Assembly (NCBI GenBank): GCA_902478865.1
Contig: CABSNA010000103.1
Location: 1-5,111 of the forward strand
Length of the DNA stretch: 5,111 bases
Origin: an uncultured Collinsella sp.
Lineage (GTDB): Bacteria > Actinomycetota > Coriobacteriia > Coriobacteriales > Coriobacteriaceae
Direction of reading: 5' to 3'
Made by a program: the position numbers and the translations under genes. Positions 1-5,111 of the stretch are shown here, piece after piece (position 1 is the stretch's first letter; each line of letters starts with the position of its first letter). Under the pieces are notes generated by a model that was not told the origin of the DNA, did no database searches, and was given only the letters and a program-made list of their open reading frames with translations.

Positions 1-177
1 AAGACCTTTGAGGTGTGCTATGCCTCGCAAAACGAGGCGTTTTTGCTCAACGTTGAGCGCGGGCAGGCGCTGATCCTGATCACCGACTACGTCTACGACA
101 CCGACGGCCGACCGCTCCATGTCTCCAAGCGCATCCAGCGCACCGACCGCGCCAAATACACCGAGCCCATCGGCTAA
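1..177 (+). CDS. GntR-family transcriptional regulator, C-terminal fragment (UTRA domain)
   Basis: The frame is open from the first base of the window to a TAA at 175-177 and gives 58 residues; the start and the DNA-binding part lie outside. The visible protein matches the last strands of a UTRA (GntR/HutC-type) effector-binding domain: a hydrophobic strand (QALILITDYVYD), then a DGRPLHVSK turn-and-strand, then a basic R-x-D-R-x-K-Y stretch just before the C-terminus. In this family the domain binds a small molecule, often a sugar phosphate or amino-acid-like ligand, and controls DNA binding by an N-terminal winged helix, which cannot be seen here. The gene converges on the acetyltransferase with 21 bp between the stop codons. 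The family call rests on a short fragment, so the ligand cannot be predicted. Confidence 0.68.
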   Translation, partial: KTFEVCYASQNEAFLLNVERGQALILITDYVYDTDGRPLHVSKRIQRTDRAKYTEPIG

Positions 178-212
178 CCTGCCAAAATAAACCTGTCCCT
201 AAATGGTAGGTT
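176..212. other. Imperfect inverted repeat at convergent gene ends (possible weak terminator)
   Basis: AACCTGCCA (176-184) can pair with TGGTAGGTT (204-212), giving nine pairs including one G-U, around a 19-base loop. The loop holds a competing half, AAACCT at 189-194, that could instead pair with AGGTTT at 208-213. The structure spans both stop codons of the converging genes. Neither strand has a proper U-tract after the stem, so it is at best a weak terminator. It may instead be a trace of a short dispersed repeat. Confidence 0.3.
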
Positions 213-789
213 TGGGGAGGTCGGGGAACCAGGTTGGCTTGGGTTGGTTGGGTGTGCGCTCGGCCAGGACCAACTCCATCCAGCACATGTCGTACCAGCG
301 GCCGAACTTTTGGGCACAGCGGTCGAAAGCACCCACCAAGCGATATCCCATATGGGCATGGAAGTCCTGACTGTTGTGCGTCAGGTACTCGTCGTCCTTA
401 TCGTGCGGCACGGCGATGAGCGCGCACATGTTGGTGATGCCCATCGCGACCAGGCATTGTTTGAGCGCATCGTGCAGCTTGCGGCCCAGCCCGCCGTGAC
501 GCACGTCGCGCGCCAGGTAGATCGACGTCTCGACCGACCAGTCGTATGCCTCGCGGCTGTTGAGCGAACTCACATAGGCATAGCCAACCGGACGCCCGTC
601 CAGCTCCATCACCAGATACGGATAGCGCTTGAGTGTACGCTCGATGCGCCCGGCGAACTCCTCAACGCTCGGCACCTCGTATTCGCAGGTAATCGCCGTC
701 TGGCGCACATACGGCTCATAGATGGCAAGCAACGCCGGCGCATCATCGGGCGTCGCCAGACGAATCGTCGGCTCGGACATCTCGGTCAT
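199..789 (-). CDS. GNAT-family N-acetyltransferase, phosphinothricin acetyltransferase-like
   Basis: The product has 196 residues and probably moves an acetyl group from acetyl-CoA to a primary amine of a small molecule in the cytoplasm. The N-terminal strand TIRLATPDDAPALLAIYEPYV (about 8-28) is the usual GNAT opening. LVMELDGRPVGYAYV (59-73) is the central beta hairpin. The segment REAYDWSVETSIYL (79-92) is characteristic of the PAT/Bar-like subfamily, with Glu87 at the position of its proposed catalytic glutamate. RHGGLGRK (97-104) is the acetyl-CoA pyrophosphate loop. HMGYRLVGAF (146-155) and WYDMCWMELVL (165-175) are the conserved C-terminal elements. About 17 extra residues rich in Pro and Lys follow. 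I chose the ATG at 789 because AGAAGG lies 5 bases upstream; the longer frame to 828 would start inside a terminator hairpin. The substrate is unknown: members acetylate phosphinothricin, methionine sulfone/sulfoximine or other amines, and resistance should not be assumed. Confidence 0.88.
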   Translation of the reverse strand: MTEMSEPTIRLATPDDAPALLAIYEPYVRQTAITCEYEVPSVEEFAGRIERTLKRYPYLVMELDGRPVGYAYVSSLNSREAYDWSVETSIYLARDVRHGGLGRKLHDALKQCLVAMGITNMCALIAVPHDKDDEYLTHNSQDFHAHMGYRLVGAFDRCAQKFGRWYDMCWMELVLAERTPNQPKPTWFPDLPKPTI

Positions 790-793
790 ACAA

Positions 794-804
794 CCCTTCT
801 CCCC
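794..804 (-). promoter_or_regulatory. Ribosome binding site that fixes the acetyltransferase start
   Basis: Read on the minus strand this is GGGGAGAAGGG, ending five bases (GTTGT is the G-to-start interval) before the ATG at 789. It supports MTEMSEP as the N-terminus over the upstream Met at 828 and the internal Met at 780. It begins only 8 bases after the terminator stem. Confidence 0.6.
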
Positions 805-812
805 AAAGCAAA

Positions 813-846
813 GGCCACCCTGCGCCAAACCCGGCGCAGGGTGGCC
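813..846 (-). terminator. Rho-independent terminator of the threonine aldolase gene
   Basis: A perfect 14-bp inverted repeat, GGCCACCCTGCGCC (813-826) and its exact complement (833-846), surrounds a 6-base loop. Read on the minus strand the hairpin is followed by TTTGCTTT, a short T-rich run, as expected for an intrinsic terminator. It sits 17 bases past the aldolase stop codon at 864. It also lies in the leader of the acetyltransferase gene, so it may act there as an attenuator. Confidence 0.85.
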
Positions 847-863
847 CTCGTCATTACATCAGG

Positions 864-1889
864 CTACAGGACAGCCGCCAGCGCGTCGATGTCCTCCTGC
901 GTTGTGGCCCAGCTGGTGCAAAAGCGCACCACCGTGTGGGTATCGTCGTACTTTTCCCAGTACTCGATCGCCGCATGCTCGCGAATGCGGGCCATGTCCT
1001 CGTTGGGCAGAATCACGAACTGCTGGTTTGTGGGCGTCTCCAAGAAGAACTGGTAGCCGCGCTCGTGCAGCACGCGACGCAGCGCCTGAGCGGTCTCAAT
1101 CGCCTGGCGACCAATCTCAAAATACAGGCCGTCAGTAAAGAGCGCCTCAAACTGCACGCCCGTCAGGCGGCCCTTGGCCAACAGCGCGCCGTGCTGCTTA
1201 ATACGCGGAATGGGATGCGCCGGGGCGTGCATGCCGCAGAACACCACAGCCTCGCCGCAGAGCGCACCGCACTTGGTGCCGCCGATGTAGAACACGTCAC
1301 ACAGCTGCGCCAGCTCGGGCAGGGTAATGTCGCACTCATCGGCCGCCAGCGCATAGGCCAGACGAGCACCGTCCACAAACAGCGGAATCTCGCGCTTCTG
1401 GCACACCGCGTGAATCGCCGCGAGCTCGGCCTTGGAGTACAACGTGCCGTACTCGGTCGATAGACTCACGTACACGGCGCCCGGGAACACCGTGTGCTCG
1501 TAGCTCTCGTTTTCGTAGAACACCTGGATATAGTTCTCGAGGTCCTCGGCGTGCATCTTGCCCTCGTAGCCGGGGATGGTGAGTACCTTGTGGCCGCCAA
1601 ACTCGATGGCGCCTGCCTCGTGGCAGGCGACGTGACCAGTCTCGGCAGCAACGACGCCCTCGTACGGCGCGAGCAGCATGTCAATCACCGTGGCGTTAGC
1701 CTGCGTGCCGCCCACCAGGAAAAACACGTCGGCATCGGGGGCCTGGCAGGCCTCGCGAATAAGTTGCTTGGCACGCTCGGTATGTGCATCGGTACCGTAG
1801 CCGGGCTGCGGCTCCATATTGGTGTCGACGAGCGCCTGCAGCACCGCCGGGTGTGCGCCGTGGGAATAATCGTTGTTAAATGCGAGCAT
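864..1889 (-). CDS. ltaE: Low-specificity L-threonine aldolase / beta-eliminating lyase family (PLP enzyme)
   Basis: The product has 341 residues, the usual length for the family. These cytoplasmic fold-type I PLP enzymes split L-threonine or L-allo-threonine into glycine and acetaldehyde. PGYGTDAHTERA (29-40) is the family's N-terminal signature. GGTQAN (60-65) forms part of the phosphate-binding site. His86 in ETGHVACHEAGA is the expected ring-stacking histidine. Asp173 in FVDGARL should contact the pyridine nitrogen, with Arg176 nearby. Lys206 in YIGGTKCGAL is the Schiff-base lysine. GALLAKGRLTGVQFEALF (234-251) is also typical. The ATG at 1889 has AGAGGA five bases upstream. The gene lies 45 bp after the PAP2 gene with no terminator between, and ends in a strong hairpin at 813-846. 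The symbol follows family resemblance. Other substrates, such as related beta-hydroxy amino acids, remain possible. Confidence 0.9.
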   Translation of the reverse strand: MLAFNNDYSHGAHPAVLQALVDTNMEPQPGYGTDAHTERAKQLIREACQAPDADVFFLVGGTQANATVIDMLLAPYEGVVAAETGHVACHEAGAIEFGGHKVLTIPGYEGKMHAEDLENYIQVFYENESYEHTVFPGAVYVSLSTEYGTLYSKAELAAIHAVCQKREIPLFVDGARLAYALAADECDITLPELAQLCDVFYIGGTKCGALCGEAVVFCGMHAPAHPIPRIKQHGALLAKGRLTGVQFEALFTDGLYFEIGRQAIETAQALRRVLHERGYQFFLETPTNQQFVILPNEDMARIREHAAIEYWEKYDDTHTVVRFCTSWATTQEDIDALAAVL

Positions 1890-1934
1890 GGCAATCCTCT
1901 CTTACCGGGTATCGGTCAGATGATTCAAACGGAG

Positions 1935-2798
1935 CTATTGTACGCCGTTGGGATAGGCAATACGCGCGGCAAGGCACTCAAGCGCCAGCACCAGGGCAAA
2001 GCCGCAGCTCACGTCACTCAAAAAATGCGCTCCGATCACGATACGGCCAAAGGCGACGAGCGCCGCGACCACAGCCGCCGTCCAAAAGACCACCCGGCGG
2101 CGCGACGGCTTTTCCTTAAAGGCCGCCGCGGGAAGCCCGGCGAGCATAAGGCCGATCGCCGCGTGCGCCGTGTGTCCACTCGCGAACGACTTAAAGCCGT
2201 CCTTGATTACGCCGGCCGCAATATAGCTCCACTTGTCGGGGTTGCCGATTACCCACCACGGCTGAAACTCGAGCCCCTGCGTCACCTCGATCACGCGCAT
2301 GCGCGGGCGCGACCACAGCGGCTTGACGATCACGTTGAGGATAATGGCCTGAGCGACCCACACGGCAAGCACCATCAACGCCCAGCGCGTAAGCTCGTCG
2401 GGCGCGGTCGTGCGCGTGAGGCGATAGACGATAAGGTTGGCAGCGATGACCAGCACAAACGTCAGCACCAACTGAACGGCAATGAGTTTACCGCCAACCC
2501 GCAGGGACGAAACAATCTCGTAGCCGGCCAAGCCAACGTTGACGAGGATGCCGAGCACGGCGAGCCATTTGCTCCCTCTGGAATCGGGACGCACCGCGCG
2601 CACGAGCATAACGCCTGCGATGCTCGCCGTCAGCTCGAACGGCAGCTCGCCGGCGGCCTCGATAAAGCGGCCGTACATGCTGGACGAGTTGAACAGCATG
2701 CTCGAGATTTGGTAATCGAAAAAGGTGCCCACGCCCAGGCAGAGGGCAAGGATGACCGCGATAGCAGCGGCGTCTTTCTTATAGATGTACCCGAACAT
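1935..2798 (-). CDS. PAP2-family (type 2 phosphatidic acid phosphatase-like) membrane phosphatase
   Basis: This 287-residue integral membrane protein probably removes phosphate from a lipid phosphate or diphosphate (phosphatidate, phosphatidylglycerol phosphate or undecaprenyl diphosphate) at the outer face of the membrane. The three family signatures appear in order: KPLWSRPR (159-166), ASGHTAHA (206-213, with His209), and GRIVIGAHFLSD (251-262, with Arg252, His258 and Asp262). Hydrophobic stretches suggest about seven or eight membrane segments, near 11-28, 55-69, 78-96, 104-125, 139-158, 211-227, 236-250 and 260-281. The first 130 residues form an N-terminal membrane region before the catalytic core. 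The first motif has four residues between Lys and Arg-Pro where the textbook pattern has six, and Ala replaces the usual Pro in PSGH; both are common variations. The start at 2798 is preceded by AAAGGA. The upstream open frame to 3122 crosses the mfd stop and intergenic repeats and is not believable. The substrate cannot be told from sequence. Confidence 0.87.
   Translation of the reverse strand: MFGYIYKKDAAAIAVILALCLGVGTFFDYQISSMLFNSSSMYGRFIEAAGELPFELTASIAGVMLVRAVRPDSRGSKWLAVLGILVNVGLAGYEIVSSLRVGGKLIAVQLVLTFVLVIAANLIVYRLTRTTAPDELTRWALMVLAVWVAQAIILNVIVKPLWSRPRMRVIEVTQGLEFQPWWVIGNPDKWSYIAAGVIKDGFKSFASGHTAHAAIGLMLAGLPAAAFKEKPSRRRVVFWTAAVVAALVAFGRIVIGAHFLSDVSCGFALVLALECLAARIAYPNGVQ
1937..1965 (-). 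promoter_or_regulatory. Candidate weak promoter before the threonine aldolase gene
   Basis: On the minus strand TACAAT (1942-1937) is a good match to a bacterial -10 box. A 17-base spacer would place the -35 at GCGTAT (1965-1960), which is a poor match. A transcript from here would have a leader of about 40 bases and would start at the very end of the PAP2 gene. Because the -35 is weak, transcription from the PAP2 gene is equally possible. Confidence 0.25.
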
Positions 2799-2808
2799 GC
2801 TTTCCTTT
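2799..2808 (-). promoter_or_regulatory. Ribosome binding site that fixes the PAP2 start
   Basis: On the minus strand AAAGGA lies four bases before the ATG at 2798. It decides for the MFGYIYKKDA start against several in-frame Met codons further upstream, which lack a comparable purine-rich site and would extend the protein through intergenic hairpins. Confidence 0.55.
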
Positions 2809-2820
2809 CGGTCGGGCGAA

Positions 2821-2830
2821 GGGTCGACCC
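2821..2830. repeat. 10-bp perfect palindrome GGGTCGACCC
   Basis: GGGTCGACCC is a complete palindrome 22 bases upstream of the PAP2 start codon, inside its leader. Its right part belongs to GTCGACCCGC (2823-2832), which recurs exactly at 3001-3010, next to the mfd stop. It could be an operator half or a chance GC-rich palindrome. Confidence 0.4.
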
Positions 2831-2839
2831 GCAACATGG

Positions 2840-2863
2840 TGGGGCAAAGATAGCTTTGTCCCA
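2840..2863. other. Hairpin / operator-like dyad in the PAP2 upstream region
   Basis: TGGGGCAAAG (2840-2849) pairs with CTTTGTCCCA (2854-2863) around a four-base loop, ATAG. Nine of ten pairs are Watson-Crick and one is G-U on the plus strand (A-C mismatch on the minus strand). It adjoins a TATTTAT box (2869-2863 on the minus strand) that could be a weak -10, so it may be an operator over the start of PAP2 transcription or a hairpin in its leader. No T-tract follows on the minus strand, so it is not a standard terminator of mfd. Confidence 0.5.
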
Positions 2864-2897
2864 TAAATACCCTTACAGGTTGAGCATAAGTGAGCGA

Positions 2898-2995
2898 AAA
2901 CGTTCCATTTGTGGCAAGGTGGCCCGAAGGAGGAGGGAAGCGTACTTGCGTACGCGACCGACGAGTGAGGGTCAGATTGCCCAAATGGAGCGTTT
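2898..2995. repeat. 98-bp long inverted-repeat element between mfd and the PAP2 gene
   Basis: A 20-base left arm (2898-2917) and a 19-base right arm (2977-2995) are near-perfect complements. On the plus strand 19 pairs form, one of them G-U, with a single bulged T at 2912; the core is CCATTTG against CAAATGG. The stem can continue inward as GGCCC (2921-2925) with GGGTC (2969-2973). The centre carries GCGTAC-TTGC-GTACGC (2940-2955), a perfect six-pair stem with a four-base loop. A purine run at 2926-2940 includes AAGGAGG, a consensus Shine-Dalgarno string with no convincing gene behind it. The element starts 14 bases past the mfd stop and may help end mfd transcription, although only TTTT, within the stem end, follows it on the minus strand. 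The form suggests a REP- or MITE-like dispersed repeat or a structured RNA. It encodes no protein I can support. Confidence 0.6.
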
Positions 2996-3009
2996 GCAGC
3001 GTCGACCCG

Positions 3010-5111
3010 CTAGTCGTCGTCGCTAGCACCCAGCTGTTGCAGCAGCATGAGCGCCGCGGCCACCGGGCCGGTGCCGTCGTTGGCGTCGAGACCGCGACCC
3101 AGGCCGCTGCCCGCGCCGGCACCCGCCTTATAGGGCACCGACAGCTTGCGGCTCTTGGGGAAGTTCACCGCGCCGTACCGGTTCTTAAACTCAAAGGCCA
3201 CCTTCTTGGGCACGTCAACACCCAAGAACGTGATGCGCCCACCGCTGAGCGTTACGCTCTCGAGCCCCAGGCGCTCGCCGCGGATACGAATACGCGCGCG
3301 GTTGAACAGATTGAGCCCCGCCAGAGGCAGCTCACCGTGCGCGGCCTCGGTCTCTTCCTGCACCTCGTCGATACTCTCCAGGTCCTCGGCCGCTGCGAGC
3401 TTACGGTACACGAGCACGCGCTGATCCACCGCCGGCAGGTACTCCTCGGACAAGAAGTAGTCGGCCGGCAGGTTAATACCCACGCTCGCCGCCTCCACGC
3501 CGGCGTCGTCATCGCCGCGCGCCTCAGCCACGGCCTGGCCCAGCATCTGCGTAAACAGGTCAAAGCCCACGCTCGACAGGTTGCCGTGCTGTTCGGCGCC
3601 CATAAGCGAGCCGGCACCACGGATCTCCAGGTCGCGCATGGCAATGCGCATGCCGCTGCCCAGGTCTTGGAACTCGGACAGTGCGGTCAGGCGCGCCGTC
3701 GCCTCCTCGGTGAGAGGCAGCTCGCCGGGGAACATAAAGTACGCGTAGGCCTGCGTGGCAGAACGGCCCACACGGCCCTTGAGCTGGTAAAGCTGTGCCA
3801 GACCCAGGCGCTGCGAGTCCTCGATGATCAGCGTGTTGGCCGTTGCGTTGTCGATGCCGCTCTCCACGATGGTCGTGGCGATGAGCACGTCGATCTTCTT
3901 GGTCGCGAACTCGATCATCACGTCCTCGACCTCGCGCGGGCTCATCTTGCCGTGCGCCATGCCCACGCGCGCCTCGGGCGCGGCCTCGTGCACGCGCGCC
4001 ACGGCGTCGTCGATAGTCTTGACGCGGTTGGACACGTAATACACCTGACCGCCGCGGCCCACCTCCAGGCGAATCGCCGCACTCACCACGTCGGGGTCGT
4101 ACTCCCCCACGTGCACGATCACGGGACGACGCCCGGTCGGCGGCGTCGTGATCAGACTCATGTCGCGCACGCCGCTCGTGGCCATCTGCATGGTTCGCGG
4201 AATCGGCGTTGCCGAAAGCGTGAGCACGTCAATCTGCTCGCGCAGGTTCTTGAGTTGCTCCTTGTGCTGCACGCCAAAGCGCTGTTCCTCATCGATGATC
4301 ACCAGGCCCAGGTTCTTGGGGTTCACATCGGCCGAAAGCAGACGATGCGTGCCGATGAGCACATCGATCGTGCCCTCGGCAAACGCCTTGAGCGCGCGCT
4401 TTTGCTGCGCCGGCGTGCGGAAGCGGCTGAGTACCTCGACCTCGAGGCCAAACGGGGCAAAGCGCTCAAAGAAGGTCTCGTAGTGCTGCTGGGCCAGAAT
4501 GGTCGTGGGGCAGAGCACCATGACCTGGCGGCCGGAGTCCACGCACTTAAAGGCCGCGCGCAGGGCGACCTCGGTCTTGCCAAAGCCCACGTCGCCGCAC
4601 AGCAGGCGGTCCATGGGCTTGGGCGCCTCCATGTCGGCCTTAATGTCGGCGATGGCCTCCAGCTGGTCGCGCGTCTCGTCGTAAGGGAAGCTCTCCTCCA
4701 TCTCGATCTGCTCGGGCGTATCGGGCGGACAGGCGATACCGGTAATCGACGAGCGGCGCGTATACAGGTCGACCAAGTCAAACGCCAGCTTTTTGGCGTT
4801 CTTGCGTGCCTTGTTGGTGGCACGCGTCCAGTCGGCGGTATTGAGCCTGGTCAGGCGCGGCTTGTCGCCGTCGGGGCCAACATAGCGTGTGATGCGGTCG
4901 ACCTGCTCGAGCGGCACGTAGAGCTTGTCGCCGTCGGCATATTCCAGCAAAAAGTAATCGCGCTCCTTGCCGTCCACTTCCTGGCGCGCGATCTCGCTAA
5001 AGAGCGCGATGCCGTGGGTGGCGTGCACCACGTAGTCTCCCGGCTTAAACGGGAAGGTGATCTGCGTAATGTCAACCTTGCGACGGCTGCGCGCGCGGTT
5101 GGCGTCCATGC
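3010..5111 (-). CDS. mfd: Transcription-repair coupling factor Mfd, C-terminal ~700 residues (5' end beyond window)
   Basis: Mfd binds RNA polymerase stalled at DNA damage, pushes it off with an ATP-driven translocase and recruits UvrA for nucleotide excision repair. The Met at 5109 (residue 1 here) is internal, because the N-terminal UvrB-like part (roughly 450 residues in a full-length protein of about 1150) is missing to the right. FKPGDYVVHATHGIALF (21-37) begins the CarD-like RNA-polymerase-interacting domain, to about 90. The translocase follows: Walker A GDVGFGKTE (172-180), motif Ia VLCPTTILAQQ (198-208), DEEQ (273-276), SATPIPRT (299-306), TTIVESGID (412-420) and QLKGRVGRS (442-450). 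RDLEIRGAGSLMGAEQHG (492-509) is the translocation motif shared with RecG. Residues 555-655 are the C-terminal UvrA-masking domain. The protein ends with a Gly/Ala-rich linker and an acidic SDDD tail. The TAG stop is at 3010-3012. No key motif is damaged. Confidence 0.97.
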   Translation of the reverse strand, partial: MDANRARSRRKVDITQITFPFKPGDYVVHATHGIALFSEIARQEVDGKERDYFLLEYADGDKLYVPLEQVDRITRYVGPDGDKPRLTRLNTADWTRATNKARKNAKKLAFDLVDLYTRRSSITGIACPPDTPEQIEMEESFPYDETRDQLEAIADIKADMEAPKPMDRLLCGDVGFGKTEVALRAAFKCVDSGRQVMVLCPTTILAQQHYETFFERFAPFGLEVEVLSRFRTPAQQKRALKAFAEGTIDVLIGTHRLLSADVNPKNLGLVIIDEEQRFGVQHKEQLKNLREQIDVLTLSATPIPRTMQMATSGVRDMSLITTPPTGRRPVIVHVGEYDPDVVSAAIRLEVGRGGQVYYVSNRVKTIDDAVARVHEAAPEARVGMAHGKMSPREVEDVMIEFATKKIDVLIATTIVESGIDNATANTLIIEDSQRLGLAQLYQLKGRVGRSATQAYAYFMFPGELPLTEEATARLTALSEFQDLGSGMRIAMRDLEIRGAGSLMGAEQHGNLSSVGFDLFTQMLGQAVAEARGDDDAGVEAASVGINLPADYFLSEEYLPAVDQRVLVYRKLAAAEDLESIDEVQEETEAAHGELPLAGLNLFNRARIRIRGERLGLESVTLSGGRITFLGVDVPKKVAFEFKNRYGAVNFPKSRKLSVPYKAGAGAGSGLGRGLDANDGTGPVAAALMLLQQLGASDDD

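Noticed and set aside
790..828. Longer acetyltransferase start at 828
   Set aside because: This Met codon lies in the loop and stem of the terminator hairpin and has no Shine-Dalgarno site; the extra 13 residues are not GNAT-like.
244..1056. A 270-codon plus-strand open frame opposite the acetyltransferase and aldolase ends
   Set aside because: It runs through the terminator hairpin and the complement of conserved acetyltransferase motifs, and its translation has no recognisable domain.
2863..2892. Promoter for the PAP2 gene with -10 TATTTA and -35 CACTTA on the minus strand
   Set aside because: Only the -10 is tolerable and the -35 does not match at useful positions, so I did not annotate it as a promoter.
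1494..3026. A 510-codon open frame on the plus strand opposite the aldolase and PAP2 genes
   Set aside because: It lies antisense to two well-supported genes, crosses their gap and the inverted-repeat element, and its translation is full of Arg, His and Gln with no domain-like pattern. It is a codon-bias shadow in GC-rich DNA.
2927..3026. Mini-gene on the plus strand starting at TTG 2946 behind AAGGAGG
   Set aside because: The Shine-Dalgarno string is good, but spacing to the TTG is long, the start is buried in a hairpin loop, and the 26-residue product is Arg-rich and overlaps mfd. More likely part of the repeat's structure.
2799..3122. N-terminal extension of the PAP2 protein by 108 residues
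   Set aside because: The extension overlaps the end of mfd in another frame and the inverted-repeat element, has low-complexity sequence, and the ATG at 2798 has its own ribosome binding site directly before a membrane segment.
5107..5109. ATG at 5109 as the true start of mfd
   Set aside because: The frame remains open to the window edge, the CarD-like domain begins just after it, and normal Mfd proteins have about 450 residues before this point.
1..5111. Hidden mobile element, CRISPR array, toxin-antitoxin pair or defence system
   Set aside because: I found no transposase or integrase motifs, no regularly spaced repeats, no paired small genes and no tRNA-like fold. Almost all coding space belongs to familiar housekeeping-type families.

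Overview
The window is GC-rich and densely coded, and most genes lie on the minus strand. It looks like a chromosomal segment of a high-GC Gram-positive bacterium. The gene content, codon use and style of the intergenic repeats suggest a Coriobacteriia member, possibly Collinsella or a relative. That assignment is inference from recall, because no rRNA or other definitive marker is present.

Layout from left to right: (1) the last 58 codons of a plus-strand gene, which look like the C-terminal end of a GntR/UTRA-type transcriptional regulator (1-177). (2) A convergent minus-strand GNAT acetyltransferase of the phosphinothricin-acetyltransferase-like type (199-789), only 21 bp from the regulator's stop. 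(3) A perfect 14-bp-stem intrinsic terminator (813-846). (4) A minus-strand low-specificity L-threonine aldolase, a PLP enzyme (864-1889). (5) A minus-strand PAP2-family membrane phosphatase (1935-2798). (6) A 211-bp intergenic region (2799-3009) with three dyad structures, including a roughly 98-bp long inverted-repeat element. (7) The C-terminal two thirds of the transcription-repair coupling factor Mfd (3010-5111), whose 5' end runs off the right edge.

On the minus strand the order of transcription is mfd, then PAP2 phosphatase, aldolase and acetyltransferase. The PAP2-aldolase gap is only 45 bp with no terminator, so those two may share a transcript. The acetyltransferase starts 23 bp after the terminator stem, which leaves no room for a promoter of its own. 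It is therefore probably expressed by readthrough, or by initiation upstream of the hairpin. The products do not form an obvious single pathway (DNA repair, lipid phosphate hydrolysis, threonine/glycine metabolism, N-acetylation). I read this as an ordinary housekeeping stretch with collinear genes, not a dedicated system.

The most unusual sequence is non-coding: the structured inverted-repeat element between mfd and the PAP2 gene, and the hairpin and palindrome in front of the PAP2 start codon. I saw no tRNA, rRNA, CRISPR array, transposase, phage gene or obvious defence system.
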